Below, piece after piece: positions 9,287-17,758 of a DNA stretch of 64,000 nt. Each line of letters opens with the position of its first letter. Positions within the stretch are counted from its first letter, which is position 1. The DNA lies in contig JADKBC010000049.1 of the NCBI GenBank assembly GCA_016715205.1, positions 248,001 through 312,000 of the forward strand, given 5' to 3'. The notes beneath the pieces were generated by a model. It had not been told where the DNA came from, searched no databases, and was given only the letters and a program-made list of their open reading frames with translations. Origin of the DNA: Holophaga sp. (GTDB lineage: Bacteria > Acidobacteriota > Holophagae > Holophagales > Holophagaceae). Made by a program: the position numbers and the translations under genes.

Positions 9287-10210
9287 TCAAAAATGGGTGG
9301 GGTTGAAGGCACGAAAGGCTGTGGTCATTTGGAGTGGCCCCTGGTGGGGCATGAAGACGGCGGCGAAGCGGTGGGCTTCGGCCCAGGCCAGCCCTTGGTC
9401 GGGGCCCATCACGTACAGCGCGGTGCTCAGCACATCCGCATCCAGGGCACTGGGGCAGACCACGGACACGGCGCCCCAATCGGGACAGGGCTTGCCCGTG
9501 CGAGGGTCCAGGAGGTGGCGACCCCGTTCCGAGCAACCACTGGTGCTCAGGGAGGCGTTGGCAAGGACGATCCGCAGCAGGGCCCACTGGCGCTGGCGGG
9601 GATGGGCCACATCCACGGGAAGGGCCGTGCCCCAGACAAGAATCTGGCCCCCCAAATCCAGGAGTCCCGAGGTTGAACCTTCCCGCTGGGCGGCGAGTCG
9701 GGCGGCATCCAGGGCATAGCCCTTGAGGAAGCCACCTTCCTCAAGGCCCGCATGGGGATGAGAAAGGCGAGCCGTTCCCCTGATCTCATCGAGCTGGAGC
9801 AAGGCTGAGCCCGATGCGGTGCGAGCGGCGGCAAGTTCGGCACCATCGGGAACTCGCCCACCCTGCCGAATGCCCCAGGCCTGCATCAGGGCCCGGAGCA
9901 CGGGATCGAAGGCGCCGGAGGTCGCCCGGCTCCAGCTTTGCACCCTGGTCAGCAAGCTGATCCACTCTGGATCCAGCGCCACGGCTTCGCCCTGGGCTGC
10001 ATTGAGGCGGCTCCAGGCCGAATCCGGGCGCCAAGTTGAGCAGGCGGCTTCGATGCGGGCCACTTCGGCCAGGGCGGCTTCCTCGGCCCGTCCTCCAGTC
10101 TCCAGGCGCAGGGAGAATCGCGTGCCCATGGCCAGCACCTGCCGCTCCGTGGGCATGGTTTGCGCGATCAGGGCAGGGGTGGTGGTTAGAAGAAACAAAA
10201 CCGGACGCAT
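9287..10210 (-). CDS. apbE: FAD:protein FMN transferase
   Basis: 307 residues from the ATG at 10210, signal peptide at residues 1-17. ApbE family motifs are all present: MGTRFSL near the N-terminus, EGGFLKGYALD, the SGLLDLGGQI nucleotide loop, STSGCSER, HLLDPRTG and the AD-LSTALYVMG metal-binding region. ApbE enzymes act in the periplasm and transfer FMN from FAD to a Ser/Thr in target proteins, here most likely Thr147 of the FMN-binding protein two genes downstream. First gene of the operon, 12 bases after a Fur-like palindrome. Cys in the STSG-C-S stretch replaces the more usual small residue. Confidence 0.93.
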   Translation of the reverse strand: MRPVLFLLTTTPALIAQTMPTERQVLAMGTRFSLRLETGGRAEEAALAEVARIEAACSTWRPDSAWSRLNAAQGEAVALDPEWISLLTRVQSWSRATSGAFDPVLRALMQAWGIRQGGRVPDGAELAAARTASGSALLQLDEIRGTARLSHPHAGLEEGGFLKGYALDAARLAAQREGSTSGLLDLGGQILVWGTALPVDVAHPRQRQWALLRIVLANASLSTSGCSERGRHLLDPRTGKPCPDWGAVSVVCPSALDADVLSTALYVMGPDQGLAWAEAHRFAAVFMPHQGPLQMTTAFRAFNPTHF

Positions 10211-10221
10211 AAAACCTCGAA

Positions 10222-10236
10222 TGAGACTCAGTCTCA
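10222..10236. promoter_or_regulatory. Fur-like 7-1-7 palindrome
   Basis: TGAGACT-C-AGTCTCA is a perfect 7-1-7 inverted repeat just upstream of apbE, with the layout of Fur-family operators (core TGANAAT-N-ATTNTCA). It also lies 92 bases ahead of the divergent metalloprotease gene and could act on both. Which regulator binds is inference. Confidence 0.55.
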
Positions 10237-10327
10237 ATATTTTGTGACCGCGCGTCAAGCCCCTGAAAATGGCTTGTGCCGTTGGTCACAGGCCGGTACC
10301 ACTGCCTTTCCAGGGCAAACTGGGGGC

Positions 10328-12925
10328 ATGCGAACCCAGCGAATGCTCCTCCCAGCCATGCTTTTTCCAGCCGCGCTCGTGGCGGGTGACCGGGTTCAGG
10401 CCCCAGATGCGGCCTGGAAAACCTACCCTACCCCGCACTACCGGATCCACTTTCCGGCGAACCCCTCCGGGGGCTTCCAACCCTTTGCGGAGGAAATTGC
10501 CAGCAAGATCGAAGGCATCCACGCCAAGGTGACCGAATGGGTGGGCCACGAGGCCAAGGGCCCTATCGATGTGGTGTTGCGCGATCCGGTGCTGGAAGCC
10601 AATGGCATGGCGGTGCCACTACTCAAGCGGCCCTTTGTGGAACTTTGGAAAACGCCGCCTGAAGCGGAGGACGCCATTGGGCATTTCACCACCTGGGTGG
10701 ATCTGCTGGTGGTGCACGAACTCACCCACATCCACCACATGATGTGGCCCCAGAACCGGCCCCGCTTCTGGGACAAGGTGCTGGACCTGCCCATCGGCCC
10801 GGTGGCCAACAAGGCGCCACGTTGGGTGACAGAGGGCTATGCCACCTTGATCGAAGGCCGCATCACTGGCTCGGGCCGCCCCCATGGCGCCTACCGGGCC
10901 GCCGTCATCCGGCAATGGGCCCTGCAGGGGAAACTGCCGTCCTACGGGGCGGTATCCGGCATGGGTGGCTTCCGAGGCGGGTCCATGGCGTACCTGATCG
11001 GCAGCGCCTACCTCGAATGGCTGGAGCGTCAGAATGCCCAGGATCCTGACATCCTCAAAAAATTCTGGAAGCAGCTCGCCTCCCGCAAACGGCGAGATTT
11101 TGAACCCAGCTTCCGGGCCACGTTTGGAATAGCCGCCCTGGATGGCTATGACCGCTGGCGGGCCGAAGTCACCCACGATGCCCTGGCGCTGGAGCGTCGC
11201 GCCAAGGCTGAGGGGTTGATTCGGGAAGGTGAGTTGTTCACCCGCATCAACGGCGAGGTGACCGATCTTGCCGTGAGCCCCGACGGCACCAAGTTGCTGG
11301 CCCGGGTCCTCAGTAAGGCAAAGCCTGGCATCCAGGTGTGGGACCTCGCGGCGAAGCCTGAGGAGAAAAAGAAAACCGAGAAGAAGGAAACACCCGATCC
11401 CAATGAGGTGGAGGACCGTAAGCCCGAATACCCAGAGCCCACTCCCCTGGCGATCATCCGTCGTCGCAATGGCATATTGCCCCGGCACGCGTGGTGGACC
11501 GCCCCCGAGCAGATCACCTTTGAAATGCGAAAGCCCAATGGTGAAGGCGTGCTGGAGCCCACGTTCCTCATGGCGAACCTGAAGTCGCGCCAAGTTTCCA
11601 GGGGCCGTGCCCCCGAGGCACCCAAGGCCACGCCCTTTGGTTGGAAGGAACTGGATGGCACCTGGAATCTGGTGAAGACCGGCCCGGATGGCCAGGTGCA
11701 ACGGCTCACCCGAACCCTTTCCGCCGCCTGGCAGCCCGCGCCCACCCCCGATGGCAAGGCGCTGTACTACGTGCAACTCAGCGCCACGGGCTGTGAAATC
11801 CGCAAGCTGGATCTGAGCCTGCCGCCCCTGGAAGACAAACCACTGCCCCTCGACACAAAACCGCTCGTGCCGCGAACCCTGTTCAGCCCAGCGGATGAAC
11901 CGAACCTACTTCCCCCTTCAAGCAAGCCACCGGTCGCCCAGGATTATTCCATTTGGAGCACGCACTACTCCGGCAGTCGGGTGGGCTACATTCTGACGCC
12001 CTCTGGCGAAGGCACCCAGATCGGGTGGGGAGGCAATGATCTGCTTGGCCGCTTCAACTGGCACGTGCTGGGTGGTGTGGGCCAGGCGATGGGACCCCGT
12101 GGCGCAACATTGGGCGTGGCCTATCGCGGCTGGCGCTTTGCGCCAAGCCTGGAGGTTTTCTCAAGCCTGGAGCGTCCCTCGCGCCAGAGTTTTGCGCCCA
12201 TCGCTGGTTGGGACCGCGAGCGGCGGGGTGCCGAACTGGCCTTCACCTTCCTTCAGCAGGGCACCTTCCCGGAAGTTGCCCGGGTGGTCCTAGCCTCCGA
12301 GCGGCTGGAATTTCTGGGCACGGGCACGGCCCTCACCCGCTCGTTGGCGGGCCTTGGGTGGACCTTTGCGCAATCCCGTTCCCGGGGCGAGGATTGGGGC
12401 ATGGGCCTGCGCGGCACCCTGCACGCTGCGGGTGGGCGCACCGATGGCCACGGCTGGAACCTGACCCGGGGCGAGCTGTCCCTGCGGCTGCGCACTCCGG
12501 TCGGTGCCTTTTCTGCCAAGGCCGAAACGGGTCGGGTGAACGGATCCCCCACCGCGCTGGATCGCTTCCATCTGGGCAGCCAGGCCACGAGCTTGGTGCC
12601 CGGGAGCCTGGACTGGAACCGGGTGGAACAGGTGGCCTTGCCCGCCTACACCCAGATTGGTGATCGCATGCAGCGCCTGCGCGGCGAATTCAGCGATGGC
12701 TGGCGCCTGTACTTGGAGCATGCCGTGGTCTGGGACCAGACCCAGCTGCGACCACGCCATCAGCGCGTGGTGGGGGCCGAATTGCCCGTGCACGAGATGA
12801 TGCCCGCCAACCTGGCCGAAATGCTCCTGGGCCGCTTCACCTTCACCCTGGGTCTGCATCGGACCCTGGATGGGGTGATGAAGGATCGTACCGTTGGCAC
12901 CTTTACACTGGTGCTGCGACCCTGA
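10328..12925 (+). CDS. Secreted zinc metalloprotease fused to an outer-membrane beta-barrel
   Basis: 865 residues from the ATG at 10328, with a signal peptide (RMLLPAMLFPAALVAG). Residues about 35-300 form a peptidase-MA/gluzincin-like domain with H130-E131-L-T-H134 and a downstream E169 (WVTEGYATLIEG), the expected three zinc ligands and catalytic Glu. Residues 315-560 carry SPDG-type beta-propeller-like repeats and a Lys/Glu-rich insert. From about 580 to the end there are alternating amphipathic strands ending TFTLVLRP, a beta-barrel tail. Proteins of this layout in Acidobacteriota are annotated as hypothetical or TolB-like. The protease domain is probably displayed at the cell surface or in the periplasm; the substrate is unknown. 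Confidence 0.75.
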   Translation: MRTQRMLLPAMLFPAALVAGDRVQAPDAAWKTYPTPHYRIHFPANPSGGFQPFAEEIASKIEGIHAKVTEWVGHEAKGPIDVVLRDPVLEANGMAVPLLKRPFVELWKTPPEAEDAIGHFTTWVDLLVVHELTHIHHMMWPQNRPRFWDKVLDLPIGPVANKAPRWVTEGYATLIEGRITGSGRPHGAYRAAVIRQWALQGKLPSYGAVSGMGGFRGGSMAYLIGSAYLEWLERQNAQDPDILKKFWKQLASRKRRDFEPSFRATFGIAALDGYDRWRAEVTHDALALERRAKAEGLIREGELFTRINGEVTDLAVSPDGTKLLARVLSKAKPGIQVWDLAAKPEEKKKTEKKETPDPNEVEDRKPEYPEPTPLAIIRRRNGILPRHAWWTAPEQITFEMRKPNGEGVLEPTFLMANLKSRQVSRGRAPEAPKATPFGWKELDGTWNLVKTGPDGQVQRLTRTLSAAWQPAPTPDGKALYYVQLSATGCEIRKLDLSLPPLEDKPLPLDTKPLVPRTLFSPADEPNLLPPSSKPPVAQDYSIWSTHYSGSRVGYILTPSGEGTQIGWGGNDLLGRFNWHVLGGVGQAMGPRGATLGVAYRGWRFAPSLEVFSSLERPSRQSFAPIAGWDRERRGAELAFTFLQQGTFPEVARVVLASERLEFLGTGTALTRSLAGLGWTFAQSRSRGEDWGMGLRGTLHAAGGRTDGHGWNLTRGELSLRLRTPVGAFSAKAETGRVNGSPTALDRFHLGSQATSLVPGSLDWNRVEQVALPAYTQIGDRMQRLRGEFSDGWRLYLEHAVVWDQTQLRPRHQRVVGAELPVHEMMPANLAEMLLGRFTFTLGLHRTLDGVMKDRTVGTFTLVLRP

Positions 12926-12929
12926 ATTC

Positions 12930-14135
12930 ATGGGTCTCTTCTTCCTTTTGTTCGCCCTGATCCTGGGGCTCCAATTTCTCCATCGTCGCTTCCTGCGCCA
13001 AGTGCTTCCCGATCGCTGGGGCCGCGGCATCGCCGGGGCGTTGGTTCTGCTGCACGTGCCCCTTGTGGTCTACATGGTGCTTCGCCTCAGCGGCTTTGCG
13101 ACCCACGGCGTGGCCCAGGTTTTCCGCCCCTTCTCCCATGGCGCCATGTTCTTTCAGGTGCTCACGGTCATCAATTTGCTGGTTTGGCTACTGGCTTCTC
13201 TGGGGTGGCGATTTCGCGGTTGGTGGAAAAAGCTTCCTCCCTCAAAAATCGAGAGCCCAGCCCGGCGCACCTTCCTGCGGGGTAGTGCGGGCGCCAGCCT
13301 GGGCGTATTGGCGGTGGCAGGTGGGGCCGGGGCCCGGACCGCCTACGGAGATCCCGAAATCACTCGCCTGGATGTGCCCATGCAAGGCCTCCCGGCGGGC
13401 CTCGATGGATTGCGTATTGCCCACCTCACGGACCTGCACGCAGGGCCGATGGTGTCCCTGAATCACCTTCGCCGCTGGCGGTCCATGGCCGAGCGGGAGC
13501 ATCCGGAACTGCTGCTTTTCACAGGCGATTTTGTGGATAGCCTGCCCGAGGAAATCGAACCCCTGGTGGAAGCGTTCCGGAATTTCCCCGTGCCCCTGGG
13601 GCGTTTCGCGATCCTGGGCAACCACGATTATTTTTCGGACCCCGTGCCCATTTGGGAGGCGCTCGAACAAGGTGGAATCACCTGCCTGGAAAACCGGCAC
13701 GTTTCCCTGACTCGGAACGGTGAATCCTTCACGCTGTTTGGCCTTCAGGATCCCATGGCCCGGGATGGCCGCTTCCAGGGCATCCGCTTTGGCCCCGGTC
13801 CCATGCCGCAGGATGTGGCCCTCCGTATGCCACCAAATGCCTGGCGCCTAGGCATGGTGCACCGTCCCAGCAACTGGAACCTAGCCCGCGAGGCCGGCGC
13901 CAACCTCACCCTTGCGGGCCACACCCACGGTGGCCAGATCAACTTGATTCCCGGCGTCAACAGCGCCACCTTGTTGGGCCCTTTCACCCATGGTTTGTAT
14001 CGCCAGGAAGGCAGAGCCCTTTACGTCAGCCGCGGTCTCGGCGTGGTGGGCCTCCCCATCCGCATCGCCGCCCCTCCCGAACTCGCCATCCTCACCCTGC
14101 GCCGCGCCGAAAATCCCACTTTCCGCCCCGCCTGA
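12930..14135 (+). CDS. Membrane-anchored metallophosphoesterase (YkuE/YaeI-like)
   Basis: 401 residues, ATG at 12930 four bases after the protease stop. N-terminal region has about three to four membrane helices (FLLFALILGLQF, GALVLLHVPLVVYMVL, FFQVLTVINLLVWLLA). It is followed by RRTFLRGSAGASLGVLAV, which looks like a Tat-type twin-arginine segment, and then the calcineurin-like domain: HLTDLHAG, GDFVDS, GNHDYF and AGHTHGGQ supply the two-metal centre. Homologues such as YkuE act on lipid or envelope phosphoesters outside the membrane. No neighbour fixes the substrate. Confidence 0.88.
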   Translation: MGLFFLLFALILGLQFLHRRFLRQVLPDRWGRGIAGALVLLHVPLVVYMVLRLSGFATHGVAQVFRPFSHGAMFFQVLTVINLLVWLLASLGWRFRGWWKKLPPSKIESPARRTFLRGSAGASLGVLAVAGGAGARTAYGDPEITRLDVPMQGLPAGLDGLRIAHLTDLHAGPMVSLNHLRRWRSMAEREHPELLLFTGDFVDSLPEEIEPLVEAFRNFPVPLGRFAILGNHDYFSDPVPIWEALEQGGITCLENRHVSLTRNGESFTLFGLQDPMARDGRFQGIRFGPGPMPQDVALRMPPNAWRLGMVHRPSNWNLAREAGANLTLAGHTHGGQINLIPGVNSATLLGPFTHGLYRQEGRALYVSRGLGVVGLPIRIAAPPELAILTLRRAENPTFRPA

Positions 14136-14166
14136 ACCACGCTAAGCTACTTGTTCGTTCGACCAT

Positions 14167-14241
14167 GGCCCCATCGTCTAGCGGTTAGGACGTCGCCCTC
14201 TCACGGCGGTAGCAGGGGTTCGAGTCCCCTTGGGGCTACCA
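14167..14241 (+). tRNA. tRNA-Glu (anticodon CTC)
   Basis: 75 bases with encoded CCA. Acceptor GGCCCCA/TGGGGCT, D stem GTCT/GGAC, anticodon stem TCGCC/GGCGG with loop CTCTCAC (anticodon CTC), and T stem AGGGG/CCCCT. Its last 20 bases are repeated at 17759, marking it as the insertion target of the island that follows. Confidence 0.96.
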
Positions 14242-14243
14242 AA
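14222..14243 (+). repeat. Left attachment repeat (tRNA-Glu 3' end)
   Basis: GAGTCCCCTTGGGGCTACCAAA at the tRNA 3' end differs from the copy at 17759 at two positions. Tyrosine integrases commonly use this part of a tRNA gene and restore it on insertion. Confidence 0.7.
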
Positions 14244-14279
14244 AACACCCTAGAGAAATCTAGGGTGTTCTTGTGTTTA
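14244..14279 (+). terminator. Terminator of tRNA-Glu (island-borne copy)
   Basis: AACACCCTAGA-GAAA-TCTAGGGTGTT hairpin at 14244-14269 followed by CTTGTGTTT. Confidence 0.85.
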
Positions 14280-14637
14280 AGCGGCCATGACTGCGTTTGA
14301 ACCGGGGCCGTGCTCAAACGGTGCTCAAAAGGCGTCCTGGGATGAACGTGGATATTGTTGGACGCGAATGGAAGGGAAGTTCTGCCAGCCCGACCTGTTA
14401 GGGTCACACGGCATTGCCACGGTTAAGGCAGGTGATCTGGTCGCAAGCCTGAAATGACCCGTCTGCCCAGCATATATCTTCTGCTTCTGTCCTGCTTCGG
14501 CCCCGCTTCGGATTTCTCACTTCGGTACTGCGTCTACCGTGCGTCTGCATCTCATATCCATTCCGAAAGCAAAACGTGGTCAAACGGAAATGGGGGGGTG
14601 ACCACTCCCCCCTATATGGGACCAGAGGGGGCCCCCA

Positions 14638-14811
14638 ATCGAAATCATCGATGTGCATCCCTATATTCGGGAACTGGAAAAATTCACGGGGTATGCCCAG
14701 GCACTCGTATCTAGCCGTTTCAAGCGAATTAGAAGCACCGGGCTGAATGACCTCGAATTAAGAATCCGCAGCCCCCAGGAAGATCCAGGCTTCTGGTCGG
14801 CGTGGGATTCA
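14638..14811 (+). pseudogene. Gene-like fragment of unknown family
   Basis: A plus-strand frame reading IEIIDVHPYIRELEKF, then FKRIRSTGLNDLELRIR and SPQEDPGFWSAW, has protein-like composition. It lacks a convincing start and runs at its 3' end into sequence antisense to the next fragment. I do not recognise the family. It probably represents debris within the island. Confidence 0.3.
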
Positions 14812-15066
14812 TCAAAGGGAAGGGCGGCGGTTGGAGGCGGTGTCCTCGCCTTTCACGGCCACAAAATCTTGGTAGGCCTTTTCCCAGTCCCGGTGAAGGA
14901 AGTGCTTCGCCAGTAAGTCGAGGAAGCCCTCACGGTTCAAGGTTTCGAAGGTCAGGTCCTTGTAGTGAATGCTCAGGCTCATTTCTTTGAGTAGATCGAC
15001 GGCAACAGGGAAGCTGCGATCAACCTGAGCTTCAACAAATCGCCGAAATTCCTCTTCGGAAGGGTT
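14812..15066 (-). pseudogene. C-terminal gene fragment of unknown family
   Basis: The minus-strand frame from about PSEEEFRRFVEAQVDRSFPV through LLAKHFLHRDWEKAYQDF to the stop at 14812 looks like the helical C-terminus of a real protein. Upstream in the same frame the composition becomes implausible, and the change lies close to a GTGGATAG repeat at 15085. Probably a truncated gene joined at that repeat. Confidence 0.35.
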
Positions 15067-15361
15067 TGGCACCGAGGCCTGACGGTGGATAGGAGAAATA
15101 AAGGGGCAAAACGCTGGATGGCGTGGATAGCCGGATCCGACTGAGCCAGGCACCTGCCTGCCGATCAGGGTTTCCACCACGGGCTTCCTGGGCTGAAGCT
15201 GACCACCTACCATTCAGAGCGCAGCACGGATTCAGTAGGTCCGCTGAGCCCGGACGACAACGGGCGATGGCATAAGCACGCCATTCTCCCATCGCAGGCT
15301 GTGGTAGCGGGGGAGGCCGGGGCTGATCGCTGAGGCGGAAGGGGTGGGCTGGGGGCGCATA

Positions 15362-15423
15362 GTGGACAGTGAAATAAGGGACCAAAACGCCAAATACACC
15401 GATGTGGGCTATTCACTATCCAC
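15362..15423. repeat. Short MITE-like element with inverted ends
   Basis: 62 bases bounded by GTGGACAGTGAA and TTCACTATCCAC (11 of 12 paired). The left end resembles the sequence at 15085-15113 (GTGGATAG, then GAAATAA, GGG and CAAAACG in the same order and spacing). Further GTGGATAG/CTATCCAC half-sites occur at 15123, 15476 and 17342. Confidence 0.5.
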
Positions 15424-15488
15424 CGAAACGGCTCTTTGTCTTTTCGCCCTTCAGCGCGTTAACCCTTTTTTCCTACTATCCACGGCAC

Positions 15489-15860
15489 TCAGAGGGGCCG
15501 CAGCTGCTCTGCGAGGGAGCGCGTCCGTTCCGACACCGTATCGCCGGTGTGGCGCGTCGCCTTCGGCTCGATGAGCAGGAGGTGGCATTCCTCCTCCGCC
15601 ACCGGGTTGTGGAGGACGCCTTTGGGTACTACGAACATCTCTCCCTCCCCCAGCTCCACGGGGCCCGCCTCCAGCTCGATGCGCAGGCGGCCCTTCAGTA
15701 CGAGGAAGAGCTCGTCCTCCCCTTCGTGGCGGTGCCAAACCAGGGAGCCCTGGACCTTGGCCACCTTCACATAGGCGTCGTTCACTTCGCCGATGACCCG
15801 CGGGGACCAAAGTTCCGTGAGGCCCGCGGCGAGGGGGCTGGGGGAAAGAACGGCGTTCAT
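15489..15860 (-). CDS. Cupin-domain protein
   Basis: 123 residues from the ATG at 15860. A single small cupin barrel: VWHRHEGEDELFLVLKG carries the first metal motif (HxH, E) and VPKGVLHNPVAEEE the second (H). Such stand-alone cupins bind a metal and often act as isomerases or sensor-like binding proteins; the role is not predictable here. Its ATG overlaps the stop of the DUF418 gene as ATGA, so the two are one transcription unit. Strongly G+C-rich, with codon use unlike the neighbouring chromosome. The repeat CTATCCAC lies six bases beyond its stop. Confidence 0.85.
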   Translation of the reverse strand: MNAVLSPSPLAAGLTELWSPRVIGEVNDAYVKVAKVQGSLVWHRHEGEDELFLVLKGRLRIELEAGPVELGEGEMFVVPKGVLHNPVAEEECHLLLIEPKATRHTGDTVSERTRSLAEQLRPL

Positions 15861-17101
15861 GCGGGCTCCCGGGTGGAGAGGTTGGGATGGGCGAGTGCGG
15901 CCGCCGGCCGCGCCCCATAGCTTAAGCGCCGCCAGGCCCACTCGGCGGGGCCCATGGGGAAGCGGGCCAGCCAGAGGCGGCTGCTCCAGACCTGGAGGGC
16001 GAAGAAGGCGAGGCCCCCCAGGAGGCCGGCGCCGACCGTCGTCTTGCCGTAGAGGCCCAGGCCGTAGCCGTTGAAGACGAGGGTGCACACCAGGGACTGG
16101 AGCAGATACTGGGTGAGGGCCATGCGCCCCAGGGGGGCGAAGATACTGAAGGTACGACGTCTGGCGCCGCCCTGGAGCAGCAGCAGGATCCCCGCCAGGT
16201 AGCCCACGGTGAGGGCCGGTCGCGCGAAGAAGGCGGTGAGCTTGATGAGGGCGCGGAAGGGCTGGGGCAGGCCGGCCACGGCGGTGTGCAGCGCCGCCTG
16301 GGGCAGGAGGTTGGCGAGGAGGCCCAGGAAGATGCAGGTGACGAAGAGGACGCGCAGGGTGCGGCGGTGCGCCTCGGGATGGGACAGGAAGCCCTTCTTC
16401 CAGAAATAGACGCCGAGGATGAAGAAGGGCAGGAGGGCCGGCATCCGGCTGGTGAGGCGCTGGGGCCCGAGGACGTGGACGAACTCCCAGGTCCGGTAAT
16501 TCAGCGCCTCCAGCCAGGTGCCCGCGCCGTAGTGCTGCAGCCCCTGGCGGTAGAAGTCCAGGGGGCCCTGTTCCAGCCTCTTCAGCAGGGGCAGGAAGGG
16601 CAGGGCGATGGCCAGGGAGACGGCGAGGAGGATTGGAATGGACCAGAGGATGCGCGAAGGCCGCCAGCGCAGGAAGGGCAGGACCAGGAGGCTGATGAGG
16701 GCGTAGTCCAGGAGGATGTCCACGTTCCAGAGCAGGAGGCTGTGGGCGAGGCCGAAGAGGGCGAGGGCGCCGACACGGCGCAGGGCGAAGGGGAGGTAGG
16801 CGCGGCCGGTGCGGCCGGCGCCCTCCAACTGGATGGCGAGGCCGGCGCCGAAGAGCATGGCCAGCAGGGCGGCGGCCTTGCCTTCCAGGAGGACGCGCAC
16901 CAGGGCCTCGCCGACGCCGCCCCCCCAACCTAGGGTGATGGGGAGATGGGCGTCCCGAGCCCACATCGCGCCGCTGAAGACGTCCAGGTTCACCAGCAGC
17001 ACGCCGAGCAGCGCGAGGCCCCGCAGCACGTCGAGTTGGAGGAGGCGGTCGCGGGGAGCGACGGGAGCGAGGGGCGGCGGTGCGTCGGACGCGGGGGTCA
17101 T
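15857..17101 (-). CDS. DUF418-family membrane protein
   Basis: 414 residues from the ATG at 17101, followed by RDRLLQLDVLRGLALLGVLLVNL, the characteristic start of the DUF418/DUF1624 (YeiB-like) family. About ten membrane helices follow, with the conserved C-terminal segment FAPLGRMALTQYLLQSL and NGYGLGLYGK. Function unknown; related acyltransferase-like membrane proteins suggest envelope modification, which is inference. Cotranscribed with the cupin. The dense G+C and repeated GAG/GCG/CTG use suggest acquisition from another lineage. Confidence 0.88.
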   Translation of the reverse strand: MTPASDAPPPLAPVAPRDRLLQLDVLRGLALLGVLLVNLDVFSGAMWARDAHLPITLGWGGGVGEALVRVLLEGKAAALLAMLFGAGLAIQLEGAGRTGRAYLPFALRRVGALALFGLAHSLLLWNVDILLDYALISLLVLPFLRWRPSRILWSIPILLAVSLAIALPFLPLLKRLEQGPLDFYRQGLQHYGAGTWLEALNYRTWEFVHVLGPQRLTSRMPALLPFFILGVYFWKKGFLSHPEAHRRTLRVLFVTCIFLGLLANLLPQAALHTAVAGLPQPFRALIKLTAFFARPALTVGYLAGILLLLQGGARRRTFSIFAPLGRMALTQYLLQSLVCTLVFNGYGLGLYGKTTVGAGLLGGLAFFALQVWSSRLWLARFPMGPAEWAWRRLSYGARPAAALAHPNLSTREPA

Positions 17102-17349
17102 GGGGCTTCCAGGTATATAGCTCAGCGGGCAGGCAAGGGGTTGGCGTGACCTGGAGACTATGAACCCGGGGCGGGAGGGGTTGAGGGGGAGATCGGCGAG
17201 TGTCCAGGCAGGATCGGCGGGCGGCGCGGTGGGGTAGGCCGGTGCGCGGGCCCTTGGCATTCTGAGGTGATACGTGTTTCCCAGATCGCCACCCCTCTCC
17301 CAAGAACCGAACTAGACGTAGGCCGATCGGCGTTCTGGTGGGTGGATAG

Positions 17350-17517
17350 CATGGGCACCTGTTCCTGGGCGCAGATGTCCTTGGTGGTGTAGACAACGTC
17401 CGCGGCGTATTCGGAGATGGTGTAGTTCATGGAGCTGCTGAAGGTGGTTTTGGAACCGTCGTAGTCCACACCGAGACCGCCGCCCACATTGAGGTAGCGG
17501 ATGGCATGGCCCTGTCC
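17350..17517 (-). pseudogene. Internal fragment of arginine decarboxylase (SpeA)
   Basis: About 56 codons reading GHAIRYLNVGGGLGVDYDGS, then SSMNYTISEYAADVVYTTKDIC and AQEQVPM. This matches the conserved biosynthetic arginine decarboxylase stretch that carries the glycine-rich PLP-phosphate loop. Upstream a TGA closes the frame at 17518. Downstream the similarity stops exactly at the CTATCCAC repeat (17342-17349). No further SpeA sequence is visible in the island, so this is a small remnant of a displaced gene. Confidence 0.8.
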
Positions 17518-17758
17518 TCAGCGTCAATCTACACCAAAGTTATGCAATTTTAATCTGAGGCTCGCCGATGATCAGGTAATGCAAAGCTTAAAGATGCCGC
17601 ACTGGCTAGTCGTACCTTGATGCGAGCAATTCCGCAATGTAACGTCTGTGCGCCTTCGTTTCCTGTCCCAGGAAGATCAAGTGCGGTTAGTAAACGTTTG
17701 CCCTCCCGATTTCCGGCGCTAAGTGCAGGCTGCTTTGTTTATAGGGGTACGCTACGGA

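Noticed and set aside
11357..11420. Low-complexity Lys/Glu insert as a frameshift mark in the metalloprotease
   Set aside because: The frame continues cleanly on both sides; similar inserts occur in the tricorn gene, so it is a normal linker.
14201..14407. Possible integrase C-terminus next to tRNA-Glu
   Set aside because: The frame runs into the tRNA; no tyrosine recombinase motif (R, H-x-x-R, Y) was visible.
15000..15490. Integron attC-like or CRISPR-like array
   Set aside because: Short octamers are irregularly spaced, in mixed orientation, and without attC core sites or equal spacers.
15489..17396. A 635-codon minus-strand open frame rich in Pro/Arg/Gly
   Set aside because: Only its last 123 codons (the cupin) are coding; the rest is a shadow of DUF418, a by-product of high G+C.
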